Source of the DNA: Exobasidium rhododendri
Lineage: Eukaryota; Basidiomycota; Exobasidiomycetes; Exobasidiales; Exobasidiaceae
NCBI GenBank assembly: GCA_026210745.1
Contig: CP110630.1
Location: forward strand, 6,882,001 to 6,946,000
Direction: 5' to 3'
Length of the DNA stretch: 64,000 nucleotides
A program made the translations under genes and the position numbers. Positions 21,441-30,930 of this stretch are shown in pieces. Numbering within the stretch: the first letter of the stretch is position 1; each line of letters opens with the position of its first letter. Below the pieces are notes generated by a model that saw only the letters and a list, made by a program, of their open reading frames with translations, had not been told where the DNA came from and did no database searches.

Positions 21441-22835
21441 CTACTTCTCGTCGAAAGAATTTGACCTGGTGATTGCTTCACAATTCTTAAATTCGGCTTG
21501 CCTTGTATCTCTCTCATTTCCGGGTGGCTCTTTCCTTGGTGTGTCGTGAAAGGATCCGTCCACGCACTCCCCTTCAGTATCATCATCCGACAGACTCTCT
21601 ACATCCTCTCTTCTTGATGACAAAGCAATATCTTTGTCTTCATCCTTCCCTTCCCACATGATCTTCCGCGAAAGGATTGCTTCGATCATGGACGTCATCA
21701 CGACAAAGTACGCCACGATTAGATATACCGCCATCCCCGTCGCGAACCACAAGATCGCGTGGGAGTCCAGTGCCTGACCGATGTAGATTGTGCAGATGCA
21801 AAATCCACAGATGGGAAAGATTGCTGCCCACCAAGACATGGAGAAATGGAAGTGCTTTGACCTGATGCCCGAGAGGACCGAAATCGCAGCAAGCAACCAC
21901 CAAAAGGCAGCCAATTGCCACAGAAAGACGGCCGTGACGAGTCCCATGATGAACAGGACGTCGGAAACGTCCGTGGAACTGATAGTCTTCGACGGCAGGA
22001 AACTGTGCGCATTCCTGGCCATTCCAAGTAGGGCCAGTCCGCAGAAAGCAGGCGGACCAGCGCAGATGAAGAGACCGGTTCGATGGGATGGCTCCGGTAG
22101 ACCGTACTGAATCAGCCTGTGCAAGAGAAGAGCGTAAAGAAAGCAGGTCACCAAGATTCCCAGACCTTGAAAGGCGACACCCGCTATGACTACATTCAGC
22201 GCTTGATCTGGATTCTGGTGCTTTGAGACAGCATTTGCAGTCGCCCCAACCAGCATCGACGGGAAGATGGGGAGCAGAATACCCGGTGTGATCTGTCTAG
22301 TCGTGTGATTGTTCCTCTGAGTCTTGATGGCGAACAGAGACCAGTATTGTAGGGGTGCTTGAACGGTGGCTATGGCGACGTAGATCCAGAAGCAGACTAG
22401 CAAGACGTCAGCACACCATGGATTGAGGTCTGGCTGTGAGTAGCGACTCATTCCCATCAGTAGTGTGGCAAAGGCTAGTTGAGCTGTCGGCAAAAAGAGT
22501 CCTTCGATGGGGTGCTGTAGTGTGCTGTATACGCTGGCGGAAGTGATTGTGTATCGGAGTATCATGGCCAGCACGATGGAGAAGAAAAGCAAAACATCGG
22601 TCATGTAGAAAAGTAGACCGATGCTGTCTAGCCCTTTGAAGCGGAACGGAAGCTGGCCAAGGATGAGTGAAATCCCACCAGTGGACATAGGCTGGCGAGA
22701 GGAGAGCAGAAGTGAAGTGTTTTCAGCAGATCCACGTAGCAGTATGCCAGTGCTCCCACTCGCACTTACCACTGTGAACCACGCCCAAGTGAAGTGTCGC
22801 AGACGCTGCTCGAGGAAGCCATCTGAGGAAGTCAT
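21441..22835 (-). CDS. TDT-family organic-anion transporter (Mae1/Ssu1/TehA-like)
   Basis: This is a plasma-membrane carrier of the tellurite-resistance/dicarboxylate transporter family. The minus-strand frame is open for 464 codons, but residues 24-49 of that reading are an in-frame intron: GTAAGT at 22769 and CGCCAG at 22692, exactly 78 nt. Splicing joins RHFTWAWFTV to PMSTGGISLILGQLPFRF, restoring the family's first helix and MSTGG loop, and leaves 438 residues. About ten hydrophobic helices follow (for example TAQLAFATLLMGMSRY, GILLPIFPSMLVGATANAV, FWWLLAAISVLSG). The C-terminal tail is acidic and Ser-rich and probably cytosolic. Relatives move malate or sulfite; the sequence alone does not say which. 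Confidence 0.88.
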   Translation of the reverse strand: MTSSDGFLEQRLRHFTWAWFTVVSASGSTGILLRGSAENTSLLLSSRQPMSTGGISLILGQLPFRFKGLDSIGLLFYMTDVLLFFSIVLAMILRYTITSASVYSTLQHPIEGLFLPTAQLAFATLLMGMSRYSQPDLNPWCADVLLVCFWIYVAIATVQAPLQYWSLFAIKTQRNNHTTRQITPGILLPIFPSMLVGATANAVSKHQNPDQALNVVIAGVAFQGLGILVTCFLYALLLHRLIQYGLPEPSHRTGLFICAGPPAFCGLALLGMARNAHSFLPSKTISSTDVSDVLFIMGLVTAVFLWQLAAFWWLLAAISVLSGIRSKHFHFSMSWWAAIFPICGFCICTIYIGQALDSHAILWFATGMAVYLIVAYFVVMTSMIEAILSRKIMWEGKDEDKDIALSSRREDVESLSDDDTEGECVDGSFHDTPRKEPPGNERDTRQAEFKNCEAITRSNSFDEK

Positions 22836-23349
22836 GTTGCCAAGCCAGTTGGTGACAATGGAGAAGGGAGGGGAAGGGGGTGGTATGGCAGCGACCCTAA
22901 GAAGAGAGCATGTCCGAGCCCACTCTTATGTACAAATGAAGAAGAAGAGGAAGACCGAAAAAGGGGGCGGCGCTTCTTCATCGCCCGTGTCTCTCTCTGC
23001 CTGAAGTCAAAATCTTCAGCCACAGTCCAGGGTACGCCGACGCCGTGCAGCAGTCGAGCTGTTAACCTAAGTATTATGTGCCACCCCTCTATGAACCAGC
23101 TTTTCGAGGTCAGACCTGCTTCCGTTCGGACTCTTCCTCTCTTGGCTTGGCATCAGAGTCCCTCTCACTGCAGGCTTATCTGCTCACATCGACCGCTGAT
23201 CCGAAGGCAGACACACGTACGACTACTATAATAATGCTGTAGATATACGGCTTCCTGTTCAGCAAGTGCAAGTACACAGAGGGGAAGGGGCGGTGAATAT
23301 GGGGGGGGGAGGGAGGGGAAGAGGGAGGGGGGGGGTTGCAAAAGAAATG
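22836..23349. other. Intergenic region between transporter and RasGEF genes
   Basis: About 510 bases. It holds the transporter leader, a GA-rich stretch near 22930-22975 and the G-rich tract 23281-23337 next to the RasGEF stop codon. No gene is seen. Confidence 0.5.
23281..23337 (+). repeat. G-rich tract, possible G-quadruplex
   Basis: The plus strand carries successive G runs of four to nine bases separated by one to a few bases, which satisfies the simple four-run quadruplex pattern. It lies immediately downstream of the RasGEF stop, so that gene's mRNA would carry the C-rich complement. Confidence 0.7.
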
Positions 23350-26300
23350 CTACGGCTCCACATGGAAGAACTGCTTCATGATCCTTGAGCCTGCTGAATT
23401 GCTAGCCGCACCACTAGACTGACGTGCTTCTGCCTGTAGAGATCGTTGATAGAGCATGTCTTCATCCATCAAAGGCAGATCGAGAATCAGCTTGGAAACA
23501 CTGCTGTTCTCTTTGAGCGGTTCCTGATATTGTTGACACTTGGCAATCGCCATGACTGCATCGTCCATCAGGACGAATTTCCTCCAATGGACCATCCCGT
23601 CACTCGTTCGTTTGGAAGGGTTTCCATCAGACATGCTCAGGATGTCCTGGAGATGTACACCCAGGTAAGGGATCGTTCTGCCTTCGCTGTTCTCCAGTGC
23701 AAGTCGATAGGCCGCGAAACTTCGATCGCTTCCCATCAGTCTGGCCAAGCTCTGGTACGTCTTGATCACCGGCTTTCCATTCAACAGTTCTCTAGTGAGC
23801 TTCAATCGATGGATACTTGCATTCCCCAGACCAGCCAAGATGGCATGAAGAGTATTGTAGTTGTTCGTCCGTCGAAGGATGCCACCGATCTCCATGAACT
23901 TTTCCAACAATCTCGCACGTTGCTTCATCTTCGACTGGATCAGGATCATCGAACAGACCCACGAGGACACGTAGTTGAAATGCGCAATATTCTTGGCCAC
24001 CGGGGAGTCCTTCGGTCGAACGGTTCGAGAGACGAGGATGTGGCGCAGTATGTCTCTTGATCCGACGGCACTGAATAGATCCCACTCGATTCGAGTCAAC
24101 TCCTGTGCAATCAATTCATCCTTCACTTCGAAAAGTGCGTTGGAAACGTTGCGCAAGATCATCTTTTGTTCGTGACCAGTCGCCGTGCTCTGATTGAATG
24201 CGGCAAACGTAGACGCGGTAAGACTGCCTGGCGTAGTAGCTGTAGAGGTGGAAGAGATTGTGATGGAGCTTCCACTGGCACTATTGTTGCTCGGTAAACC
24301 GTCGCTGGAGGTGGTGACGTCGGACACACTTCGATGTCTGCCCTCGATCGGTATCAGTGTCTTTGGCGAGCTTACAAGTATTTCTTCGTTGTTACCAGTG
24401 ATGTGGTGATTGGACGATATGGACTGTGACCGACTTCTCGAATCATTCAAGTCTCTGATGTCTTCGACGGAATTGGGAGAAATGAGGGAGTCACCCGTTT
24501 TCGTCAGAGTGGCCTCGTCGGCGGCGACCGTGTTCAACTTATCGCTGTCGTGATCTTTGCTCCAGATTGCATCCAGATCGGGCGCATCTCGAACGCCTTC
24601 CAGGAGGGGTAGAAGAGGGGAGACAATGTGAACTGTCGATGGATGTCGCTGTATCTGTTGAATGAGCTCACACAAGAGCGGGTACGCTTCCGGGCCAGAA
24701 AGATCGCCGGGATACTCTTGCATCCAATCTCCCAACATGCCGGTCAATCTCATGAGTGAAAATCGAATCATGACGCTGTCTATCTTCTCCCCTCGAAAGA
24801 GAGCATCAAAACGAGAGATCAGTTGTCGCAGCAGGTCGATCGGTTGCGCAAAGCCACGATAAAACACCATGATCATCAACAAGAACCGTTCATCGTTTCC
24901 ACACACAGCAGCATAGAAGAGCTTGTCCCATAGTTCAGTGACGGTGACGTATCCTCCCGTGCTTTTGGCACTCTGCAATCCAAGCTGTGCTTTGTGAATG
25001 CTCTCTTGCAGGGCACTACCGCCACCGACGCCGCCATCCTCTTCTCCCTCTTCTTCCTCTTCGACGGCTTCCTGACTTGCTTGCGTAGATTGGCTGGCCT
25101 TTCGATGCGAATTCTGCCTCCACTTTGAGTCTATCGCCGATGCAGCTGCTGTGTCATGACCGAAGAAGGATTCTTGCAGGCTCGTCTCACTTCTGTCATA
25201 CTGGGACGATTGCTGGAACGGGTTGGGAGATGTCTCTTCCGTCGAGATTGGCGAAGATTTCGTGGAAGAATTGCCCGAAGGAGAAGAGGTGGCCGCCTCA
25301 AACAATGAATGCGCTCTACTCTTGGCAACCTCTTTCACGAGAAAACTGAAGCAATCCTTCATTCTCTTTCTCCCTTCTTCACTCGATACACTACACTCTG
25401 CCAGGCCAACATTGTACACAGCTGCCATGTCGCTTGCATAGTAGGGGTCCACTGCTTTGGGCAGAATCTCCGACTTACATGCGAGCATCACTGTACTCAA
25501 CGAATTGATCGCAAAGTTTTCCAGCAGCTCCGACATGCCTCGGTAGGAGGTGATTTGAGACGCATCGTAACATAGAATGACGGCGTCGATGTGCGGTAGG
25601 AAGTTTGGCCAAGCGAATCGCTTCGAAGGGCCATTCAGAAGAACGGATGCATCCATCTCCAATACCTCGATCGTCCTCTGCTCATGATCGACAATACACA
25701 CAGTCGAGTGCGAAGTGATCTTATCCGACAAAACATGAGGTTTCGAGAGACCAAATTGTCGCAGTCCCTTCTTGATGACAGTCGATTTGCCTGAGCCTCG
25801 ATGTCCAACGACGGCAATTACAAAGCTAGCATGAGACTTGGGTCGATACTGAACTTGCTGTAGCAAGCTTGTGCTACTACCACTGCGACTTCGGCCTCCC
25901 GTTCCTACCCCTAATCCCCCTCCTGATGATCCTGAACTACCGCCTCCTTCGCTACCGACAATTTGACCGGATGTAAGTCCACCCGAAGATGAATTAGCAT
26001 CACCAGAGGATGTTCGAATCATGCCTGGTGGTAGGGAGGAAGACTCCGCGTCAACGGATGCAAAGGCAGGAGTAAAGCTTATTCCGGAATGGCGTCTCCT
26101 GTTGGGCGAGCTGGAATTGCTTGATGAAGATGAAGAGGCAACAGGGATTTCGAGATACATTCCGTCGGATTCTTCATTCAATTCATTGCAAAGCATCGAC
26201 CGAGGTCGAACTCTCTGCTTGACCTCTACCTTGCCGTCTGACACTGCTCCTACAGTGGCTCCTCTTGGTCTTCCCCGTATGGTTCCGCTGGGTCCTAATT

Positions 26301-27054
26301 GAGCAGCGTTGAACGGTGCATCAAGAGAAGATCTGGCGGATTGATCGGAAGTGGATGCTCCTGTAGCATAGCTGGTCGGCGTGGGTAGATGTGGAAGCGG
26401 TACTGTGGGTTCGGGTGTGGGCGGTGGCAGGGTCGTGAATGATCTCTTCTTCACCGCCATAGAGGAGTTCGATGATGAACTCGAAGGCGTCGATGAAGAG
26501 CCTTGTTGATGCACGTCTTGCTGTCGAAGGGCACTTTCTTGTCGTAGAGTGGCCGAGGATGCCATCGATGTTTGCTGATGTCGCGGTGCGATATGAAGCC
26601 AGCTCGATTCTGCGTCAGGGAACACATCATCTTGCTCGTCTGTGGATGGCGTTAGGGAGAGGGCGGCAATGGATGCTAGCATACTGTCGGACCCGGAAAT
26701 ATTCTGGGCGTCGTAAAAGGTATCATTGTCACCGTTAGGCGACGGCGGTATTCTGAGGGAAGTAGACGGGGCGCCTATCTTCCTGCCACCGTGTTCTTCG
26801 TCGTCTTCCGAAGAGGAGGTCCAGGTGAAGGAGGCATCCGCTTCAGGCTCGCGGCTGCTCGACTTCCTTCTTTCCTGCCCTTGGCCTACGTCGAGCATGT
26901 CGTTATTCTTCCTCCTTCGAGCCCACTGTCCCACCTCACCTCCGCTTGCTCGCTCATCCGGGTGGATGCTGTTGTGTACTTCACCCCTCATGCCCCCTGA
27001 CGAAGGATAGCCAGCAGCAACGTTATCGCTCTGGAGATGAGTGCCGCGTCGCAT
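23350..27054 (-). CDS. Cdc25-type Ras guanine-nucleotide exchange factor with internal degenerate GTPase domain
   Basis: An intronless frame of 1234 residues. The first 400 are low-complexity (Ser/Gly/Pro). A Ras-like domain follows: P-loop GHRGSGKST near 417-425 and a Rossmann-like core (IDAVILCYDASQ, VMLACKSEI). The usual DxxG is replaced by DASV and NKxD by CKSE, so GTP binding or hydrolysis may be impaired. The RasGEF N-terminal module starts near 700 (TVTELWDKLFYAAVCG, MIMVFYRGFAQPIDLL). The catalytic CDC25 domain spans about 980-1215 (RIEWDLFSAV, KNIAHFNYVSSWV, RRTNNYNTLHAILAGLGNAS, GRTIPYLGVHLQDILSM). The role is activation of a Ras GTPase in nutrient, morphogenesis or mating signalling, inferred from the family. 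Confidence 0.92.
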   Translation of the reverse strand: MRRGTHLQSDNVAAGYPSSGGMRGEVHNSIHPDERASGGEVGQWARRRKNNDMLDVGQGQERRKSSSREPEADASFTWTSSSEDDEEHGGRKIGAPSTSLRIPPSPNGDNDTFYDAQNISGSDSMLASIAALSLTPSTDEQDDVFPDAESSWLHIAPRHQQTSMASSATLRQESALRQQDVHQQGSSSTPSSSSSNSSMAVKKRSFTTLPPPTPEPTVPLPHLPTPTSYATGASTSDQSARSSLDAPFNAAQLGPSGTIRGRPRGATVGAVSDGKVEVKQRVRPRSMLCNELNEESDGMYLEIPVASSSSSSNSSSPNRRRHSGISFTPAFASVDAESSSLPPGMIRTSSGDANSSSGGLTSGQIVGSEGGGSSGSSGGGLGVGTGGRSRSGSSTSLLQQVQYRPKSHASFVIAVVGHRGSGKSTVIKKGLRQFGLSKPHVLSDKITSHSTVCIVDHEQRTIEVLEMDASVLLNGPSKRFAWPNFLPHIDAVILCYDASQITSYRGMSELLENFAINSLSTVMLACKSEILPKAVDPYYASDMAAVYNVGLAECSVSSEEGRKRMKDCFSFLVKEVAKSRAHSLFEAATSSPSGNSSTKSSPISTEETSPNPFQQSSQYDRSETSLQESFFGHDTAAASAIDSKWRQNSHRKASQSTQASQEAVEEEEEGEEDGGVGGGSALQESIHKAQLGLQSAKSTGGYVTVTELWDKLFYAAVCGNDERFLLMIMVFYRGFAQPIDLLRQLISRFDALFRGEKIDSVMIRFSLMRLTGMLGDWMQEYPGDLSGPEAYPLLCELIQQIQRHPSTVHIVSPLLPLLEGVRDAPDLDAIWSKDHDSDKLNTVAADEATLTKTGDSLISPNSVEDIRDLNDSRSRSQSISSNHHITGNNEEILVSSPKTLIPIEGRHRSVSDVTTSSDGLPSNNSASGSSITISSTSTATTPGSLTASTFAAFNQSTATGHEQKMILRNVSNALFEVKDELIAQELTRIEWDLFSAVGSRDILRHILVSRTVRPKDSPVAKNIAHFNYVSSWVCSMILIQSKMKQRARLLEKFMEIGGILRRTNNYNTLHAILAGLGNASIHRLKLTRELLNGKPVIKTYQSLARLMGSDRSFAAYRLALENSEGRTIPYLGVHLQDILSMSDGNPSKRTSDGMVHWRKFVLMDDAVMAIAKCQQYQEPLKENSSVSKLILDLPLMDEDMLYQRSLQAEARQSSGAASNSAGSRIMKQFFHVEP

Positions 27055-27495
27055 GGTGGGCGATCGACAAGGGAGCGAGTGGATGCAATGAGCTTGTGAA
27101 TTTGCGTGTGTGTGTGTGTGCGTGTATATATCTGTAAATACTATACTACTATGGTGTGTTTCTTTAAGATCCCTAAACTTTTCATCAGTGTTGACACAAC
27201 CGGGCGCGACTTTCGAAGCTTCACCGCGTGGACAGACAAGCTGCGCTCTCTAGCCTCCTCCTTATTGTTTCTTATTCCTTGTCTTGGCCTTTTCTATCGA
27301 TTTATGCTAATAATATATACGACTTATCTTGGGTGAAGGCTTCAGTCGCACGGTAGAGCTGAGAAAGAGCTAAGGAAGCTGCAGATGATCCAATAATTCC
27401 CTCAAAGCTAGCAGCTAGCTTCGTCATACTCATTTAAGGCACTCTCGACGTGGTGGAAATTCGAGAAGCAGCAGTAGCATTCCCTCGTCGGCATC
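27055..27495. promoter_or_regulatory. Divergent 5' region of RasGEF and CSN5
   Basis: A 441-base gap between divergent starts. It contains a short GT run (27105-27125) and an AT-rich stretch (27300-27330). No defensible factor site. Confidence 0.5.
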
Positions 27496-28908
27496 ATGGC
27501 TTCCAGCTCTTCTGCGGGCGGAATTGCGCAGGCCACCTTCGAGCTAGAGAACGAAGTGGTAACTCTTGATCCAAGAACAGATTCTATATTTCACTACGAC
27601 GATGCTCAGCAAGCAAAGATTCGTGATGATGCACCATGGAAGAAGGAGTGAGTGGCCTTGCAGTGTCATAAGTCTTTCACCTGGTTCGTATTTAGGCTGA
27701 TCTTCTCGAGGACATGACAGCCCACACTTCTTTCAACGAGTTCGCATCTCTGCTATCGCACTCATCAAGATGATGATCCATACAAGAGCAGGCGGTATCT
27801 ACGAAGTGATGGGAACGATGACTGGCAAGGTGGATGTGGAGACGAGATCGATAGTGATCATGGACGCATTTGCTCTACCCGTGCAAGGAACGGAGACTCG
27901 AGTGAATGCTGGAGACGAGGCCTACGAATTCATGGTGCAGTGGCAAGAGAGCAGCAAGAAGGTAGGCTTTCAGGAGAAGCAGAAAGAGAGGAAAGTGAGA
28001 TCATGATGAACTGATTAGAGTGCTTCCTCTACGCTCGCAGGTCGGTCGACTAGAGAACGCTATTGGATGGTATCACTCACATCCTGGCTATGGCTGCTGG
28101 TTGAGTGGGATAGATGTCAATACACAGATGACCAATCAACAGTACCAAGACCCTTTCGTAGCAGTGGTGGTAAGTATAATTACACATACAGGCAGCTTGA
28201 CCTACATACTGAAGCGGAGCGCTCCTTCCTTGCCCTCGTAGATTGATCCTAATCGCACAATCTCCGCCGGTAGAGTAGACATTGGAGCCTTTCGCACATT
28301 CCCACCAGATTACAAGCCGCCTAACGCTGGTCCTTCTGAGTACCAGACTATCCCGCTGAACAAGATCGAAGACTTTGGTGCGCATGCAGATAGCTACTAT
28401 CCTCTCAAAGTCGAGCACTTTAAATCTTCCTTGGACACGCAATTGCTAGACATGCTCTGGAACAAGTACTGGGCTAGTACGCTAGCTCAAAGTCCTGTTG
28501 TGCTGAATCGTAGCTACACTGTTGGTCAGTTAGATGACTTGGCCGAAAAGCTACGACGAAGCGAAGGAAGCGTGGCCAGAAAGGGCCCTCTCAGTCAAGG
28601 TGGAAATGGAGTCGATCGAGAATTGGGAGGGGTAGAGCGAGAATCAAAAGAGCAAAAGGTGAATCGCCTCATCTCTGAGATGCATGCTCGAGAGGTAGAC
28701 ACACCGCTTGCAAAGGCAGCGAGCGACAGGTGAGATATTCCATTGTTTACAAGGAAGCGTGCGATTGTACTTGCTGACGATTTTACATACCTCACACAAC
28801 AGCACAAAGATCTCCTTGGAAGCACACAACGGCCTTATCTCTCAGGTGCTCAAGGATGCTCTCTTCAACCGATCGGCTACTGGTGCCCCCTTTCCTCCGC
28901 CTCTTTAG
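27496..28908 (+). CDS. CSN5: COP9 signalosome subunit 5, JAMM deneddylase
   Basis: This is the catalytic subunit that removes Nedd8/Rub1 from cullins. Five exons: 27496-27647, 27721-27961, 28041-28169, 28242-28729 and 28803-28908, encoding 371 residues. The MPN/JAMM zinc protease set is complete: Glu79 in GGIYEVMG, then His143, His145 and Asp156 in the signature [15 protein letters not shown]. Flanking motifs [26 protein letters not shown] and [10 protein letters not shown] are typical of Csn5 rather than the proteasome lid homologue Rpn11. The C-terminal half with WNKYWASTL and the last helix also fit Csn5. All splice phases agree. It implies a functional COP9 signalosome; other subunits are not in this window. 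Confidence 0.96.
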
Positions 28909-29121
28909 ACTTAGATCTGGGCCATCGAGCGATCTCCTCTGTACATCATATATCACTCATCACACATCACACATCACATCAAAATGAATGCAATTTCAAA
29001 GACAGTTTCCTCTACAGCTCCCTCATTCTCCCACTGTTTAATTACTTTCAGCGGTATGACATGACAGTAGGGAAGCATGCTTCGGTCGCATTGAGCAAAG
29101 AGGGGAAGTTTCTACCTCATT

Positions 29122-29551
29122 TCAGGTCCGGTTTGTCTTCGCTTCATCTACAAATTTGACGAACTCTGACCGAAGAGCGGCAAATCGAACTGCAAGGGAG
29201 GAGTAGGAGCTTCTCAGACCTCCGATATGCTATGAGAGCGTCGAACAGCACTCACGGGTAATAGCCTTAGGCGTCCTGTCCAATAAAGATCCAATAGCCT
29301 CGCATTGCTTAGCACTTATTGTGTTCACGTTGCTTGTTGCGCAGAGGTACATCAGCATTTTGTTCTCTGCAGAGAAGGTTTTCATTAGTAGAAGACTAGA
29401 TTGGATCCTCAGATCAAGACAAACTCCCACCTTCCTCCGAATTCCATGGCCTCGCTGCTTTTCGAGGGCTTCTAGGTACCTTTTTGGCCTTGACTTCTGG
29501 CTTGGAAGAGCTGCTCGATGTTTCCTCGCTTGCTTCTCTCTTTGGCGCCAT
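29122..29551 (-). CDS. Small Myb/SANT-like protein (three exons)
   Basis: I assembled this gene from splice sites; each exon is too short to stand out by length. Exons on the minus strand: 29551-29431, 29366-29256 and 29189-29122, all phase 1 with GT-AG introns (GTGGGAG...TCTGCAG and GTGAGTG...CTTGCAG). The 99-residue product starts MAPKREASEE, has a Lys/Ser/Pro-rich basic N-terminus, then RPWNSEEENKMLMYLCATS, a Myb-type first helix with the WxxEE signature, and CEAIGSLLDRTPKAIT joined to LRFAALRSEFVKFV, resembling the last helix of a Myb/SANT fold. Many fungi have such small single-repeat proteins. It is probably nuclear; DNA or histone binding is inferred. It is divergent from the small secreted-protein gene. 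Confidence 0.72.
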
Positions 29552-30211
29552 TATGTGGAGATCTCAATGAATGTAGGTTGCTCAGAAATATTATGCCAGA
29601 TCTTATGATCAGGGAGTCCGAGGAAGAAAATGAGAAGAGAATGAGGAAGGGATCGGAGAGGTAAGCAGTGCAAAGATTGACGGTGCCGCCCATATCAGAC
29701 CAGATCCTTTGCGTCCTTTCCCCTCTCCTTCGCTCAGTCATCTCCACAATCTCGGGGCTGAAGGGCCAGTCTACCGATCGCAGGCAGTATTCCTAGGTAG
29801 CAGAGCGAGCCACTTTGAACAAAATAGCAGTGCAGTATCTATCGTTTCACTTCCTTCGTTAGCAAATTACTTCGTAGGCTACTTACTCTTGACTGAATAT
29901 CGCGGTCGTCAAATATTATTCACAATGCGAGTAACGGCACCTAAAAGAGCAAGGATTGCTTTACACTCCGCTTTGGGACACCCGTATGATTGACGGAGCG
30001 AGTATTAATGCCTCATCTCTCTGGGGGGAGCGCCTTGTTAGAGGCAGGGATGAGAAAGCGCTCCAACGTAAAGGTATAAGATGGGCACTCTCCCGGCGTA
30101 CTATCTCCATTGCCAGTCATCATCAACTTGCATCCACCCTTTTCACTCTATTGCTCTTCCCACCCGTATCACAAATTCTCTCCAGCAGACTATTTAATTC
30201 TTCATACCAAG
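29552..30211. promoter_or_regulatory. Divergent 5' region of the Myb-like and small secreted-protein genes
   Basis: A 660-base gap. On the right side TATAAGA at about 30075 sits some 135 bases before the secreted-protein ATG and could be its TATA box. A CT-rich leader with TATTTAATT near 30190 precedes the start. No other gene is seen. Confidence 0.45.
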
Positions 30212-30491
30212 ATGCAGTGTGAGCACGACCTTGACGAATCTGGCAACGAGATACCTGGATCTGACGCATGTTCCCTTTACAGTCACGTCTTTCCTTCTCT
30301 TCAACGCCATCTTCATGGTGGCCATCGTCACCTCGAGCATGGCCATTCCCGCCCTCAGCAGTGGCAATGCCTCGCCTGTCAATATCAGTGGAGGGGGATG
30401 TGGGAGATGGGCCAAAGGAACAACTCTTCGCATATGGTGTTGTCAAATGGGAAACACCAATACGGATGGGTGCAAGAAGACGGATGGATGA
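30212..30491 (+). CDS. Small secreted protein, 71 residues, four cysteines
   Basis: Two exons: a 7-nt first exon 30212-30218 (ATGCAGT) and 30283-30491, with intron 30219-30282 (GTGAGC...TTTACAG). Splicing creates a strong signal peptide, MQFTSFLLFNAIFMVAIVTS, with likely cleavage after SMAIPA. The mature part is about 46 residues. It has two possible N-glycosylation sites (NAS, NIS) and four Cys in the pattern GGCGRW, WCC and DGCKK, enough for two disulphides. Read without splicing, the ATG leads into a His/Gln-rich frame with no features, and the signal-peptide frame has no start, so the intron is well supported. I recognise no family. Small size and secretion are compatible with an effector or a wall protein; neither is shown. 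Confidence 0.7.
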
Positions 30492-30930
30492 GACGGGCAT
30501 CATCTGAAGGTGAGATTCAATCGAGTGGCGCACTCCTTTCCGGTATGCTATTTCTGGGTGTGAAGTACTGATTCTTACATGATTACGTCTCTACCATCTA
30601 TTCTGAAGTCATGACTAGTAGCGAGGCAGAAAGTCGGACGGAATTCTGCAGACGACAGCATCTACATGTAAAGAGCGACACTGCCTTTAGTGTTAATGAA
30701 GGATTTGCTTGTCTTCGCACAAAAGATGTACCGCAGCTTAGACCGGGGTCGCGCATCCCAACGACTTCTTGACACGGAGTCCTGCGCTGGACTTGATTAG
30801 ACTGGACTGAGCTTCTTCGATATTCTTACTGGCGAGAAGAACGTGTGTGTGCGTGTGTGTCACTAGCCTGCAGTGAGCGATGATCGCTGTATGTGTATAC
30901 TACAACTCTGCCGCCGAGGAACACCTCTAT
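30492..30930. other. Convergent intergenic region
   Basis: About 440 bases between two 3' ends. It has a short GTGTGTGC stretch near 30844-30860. Nothing coding is recognised. Confidence 0.5.
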
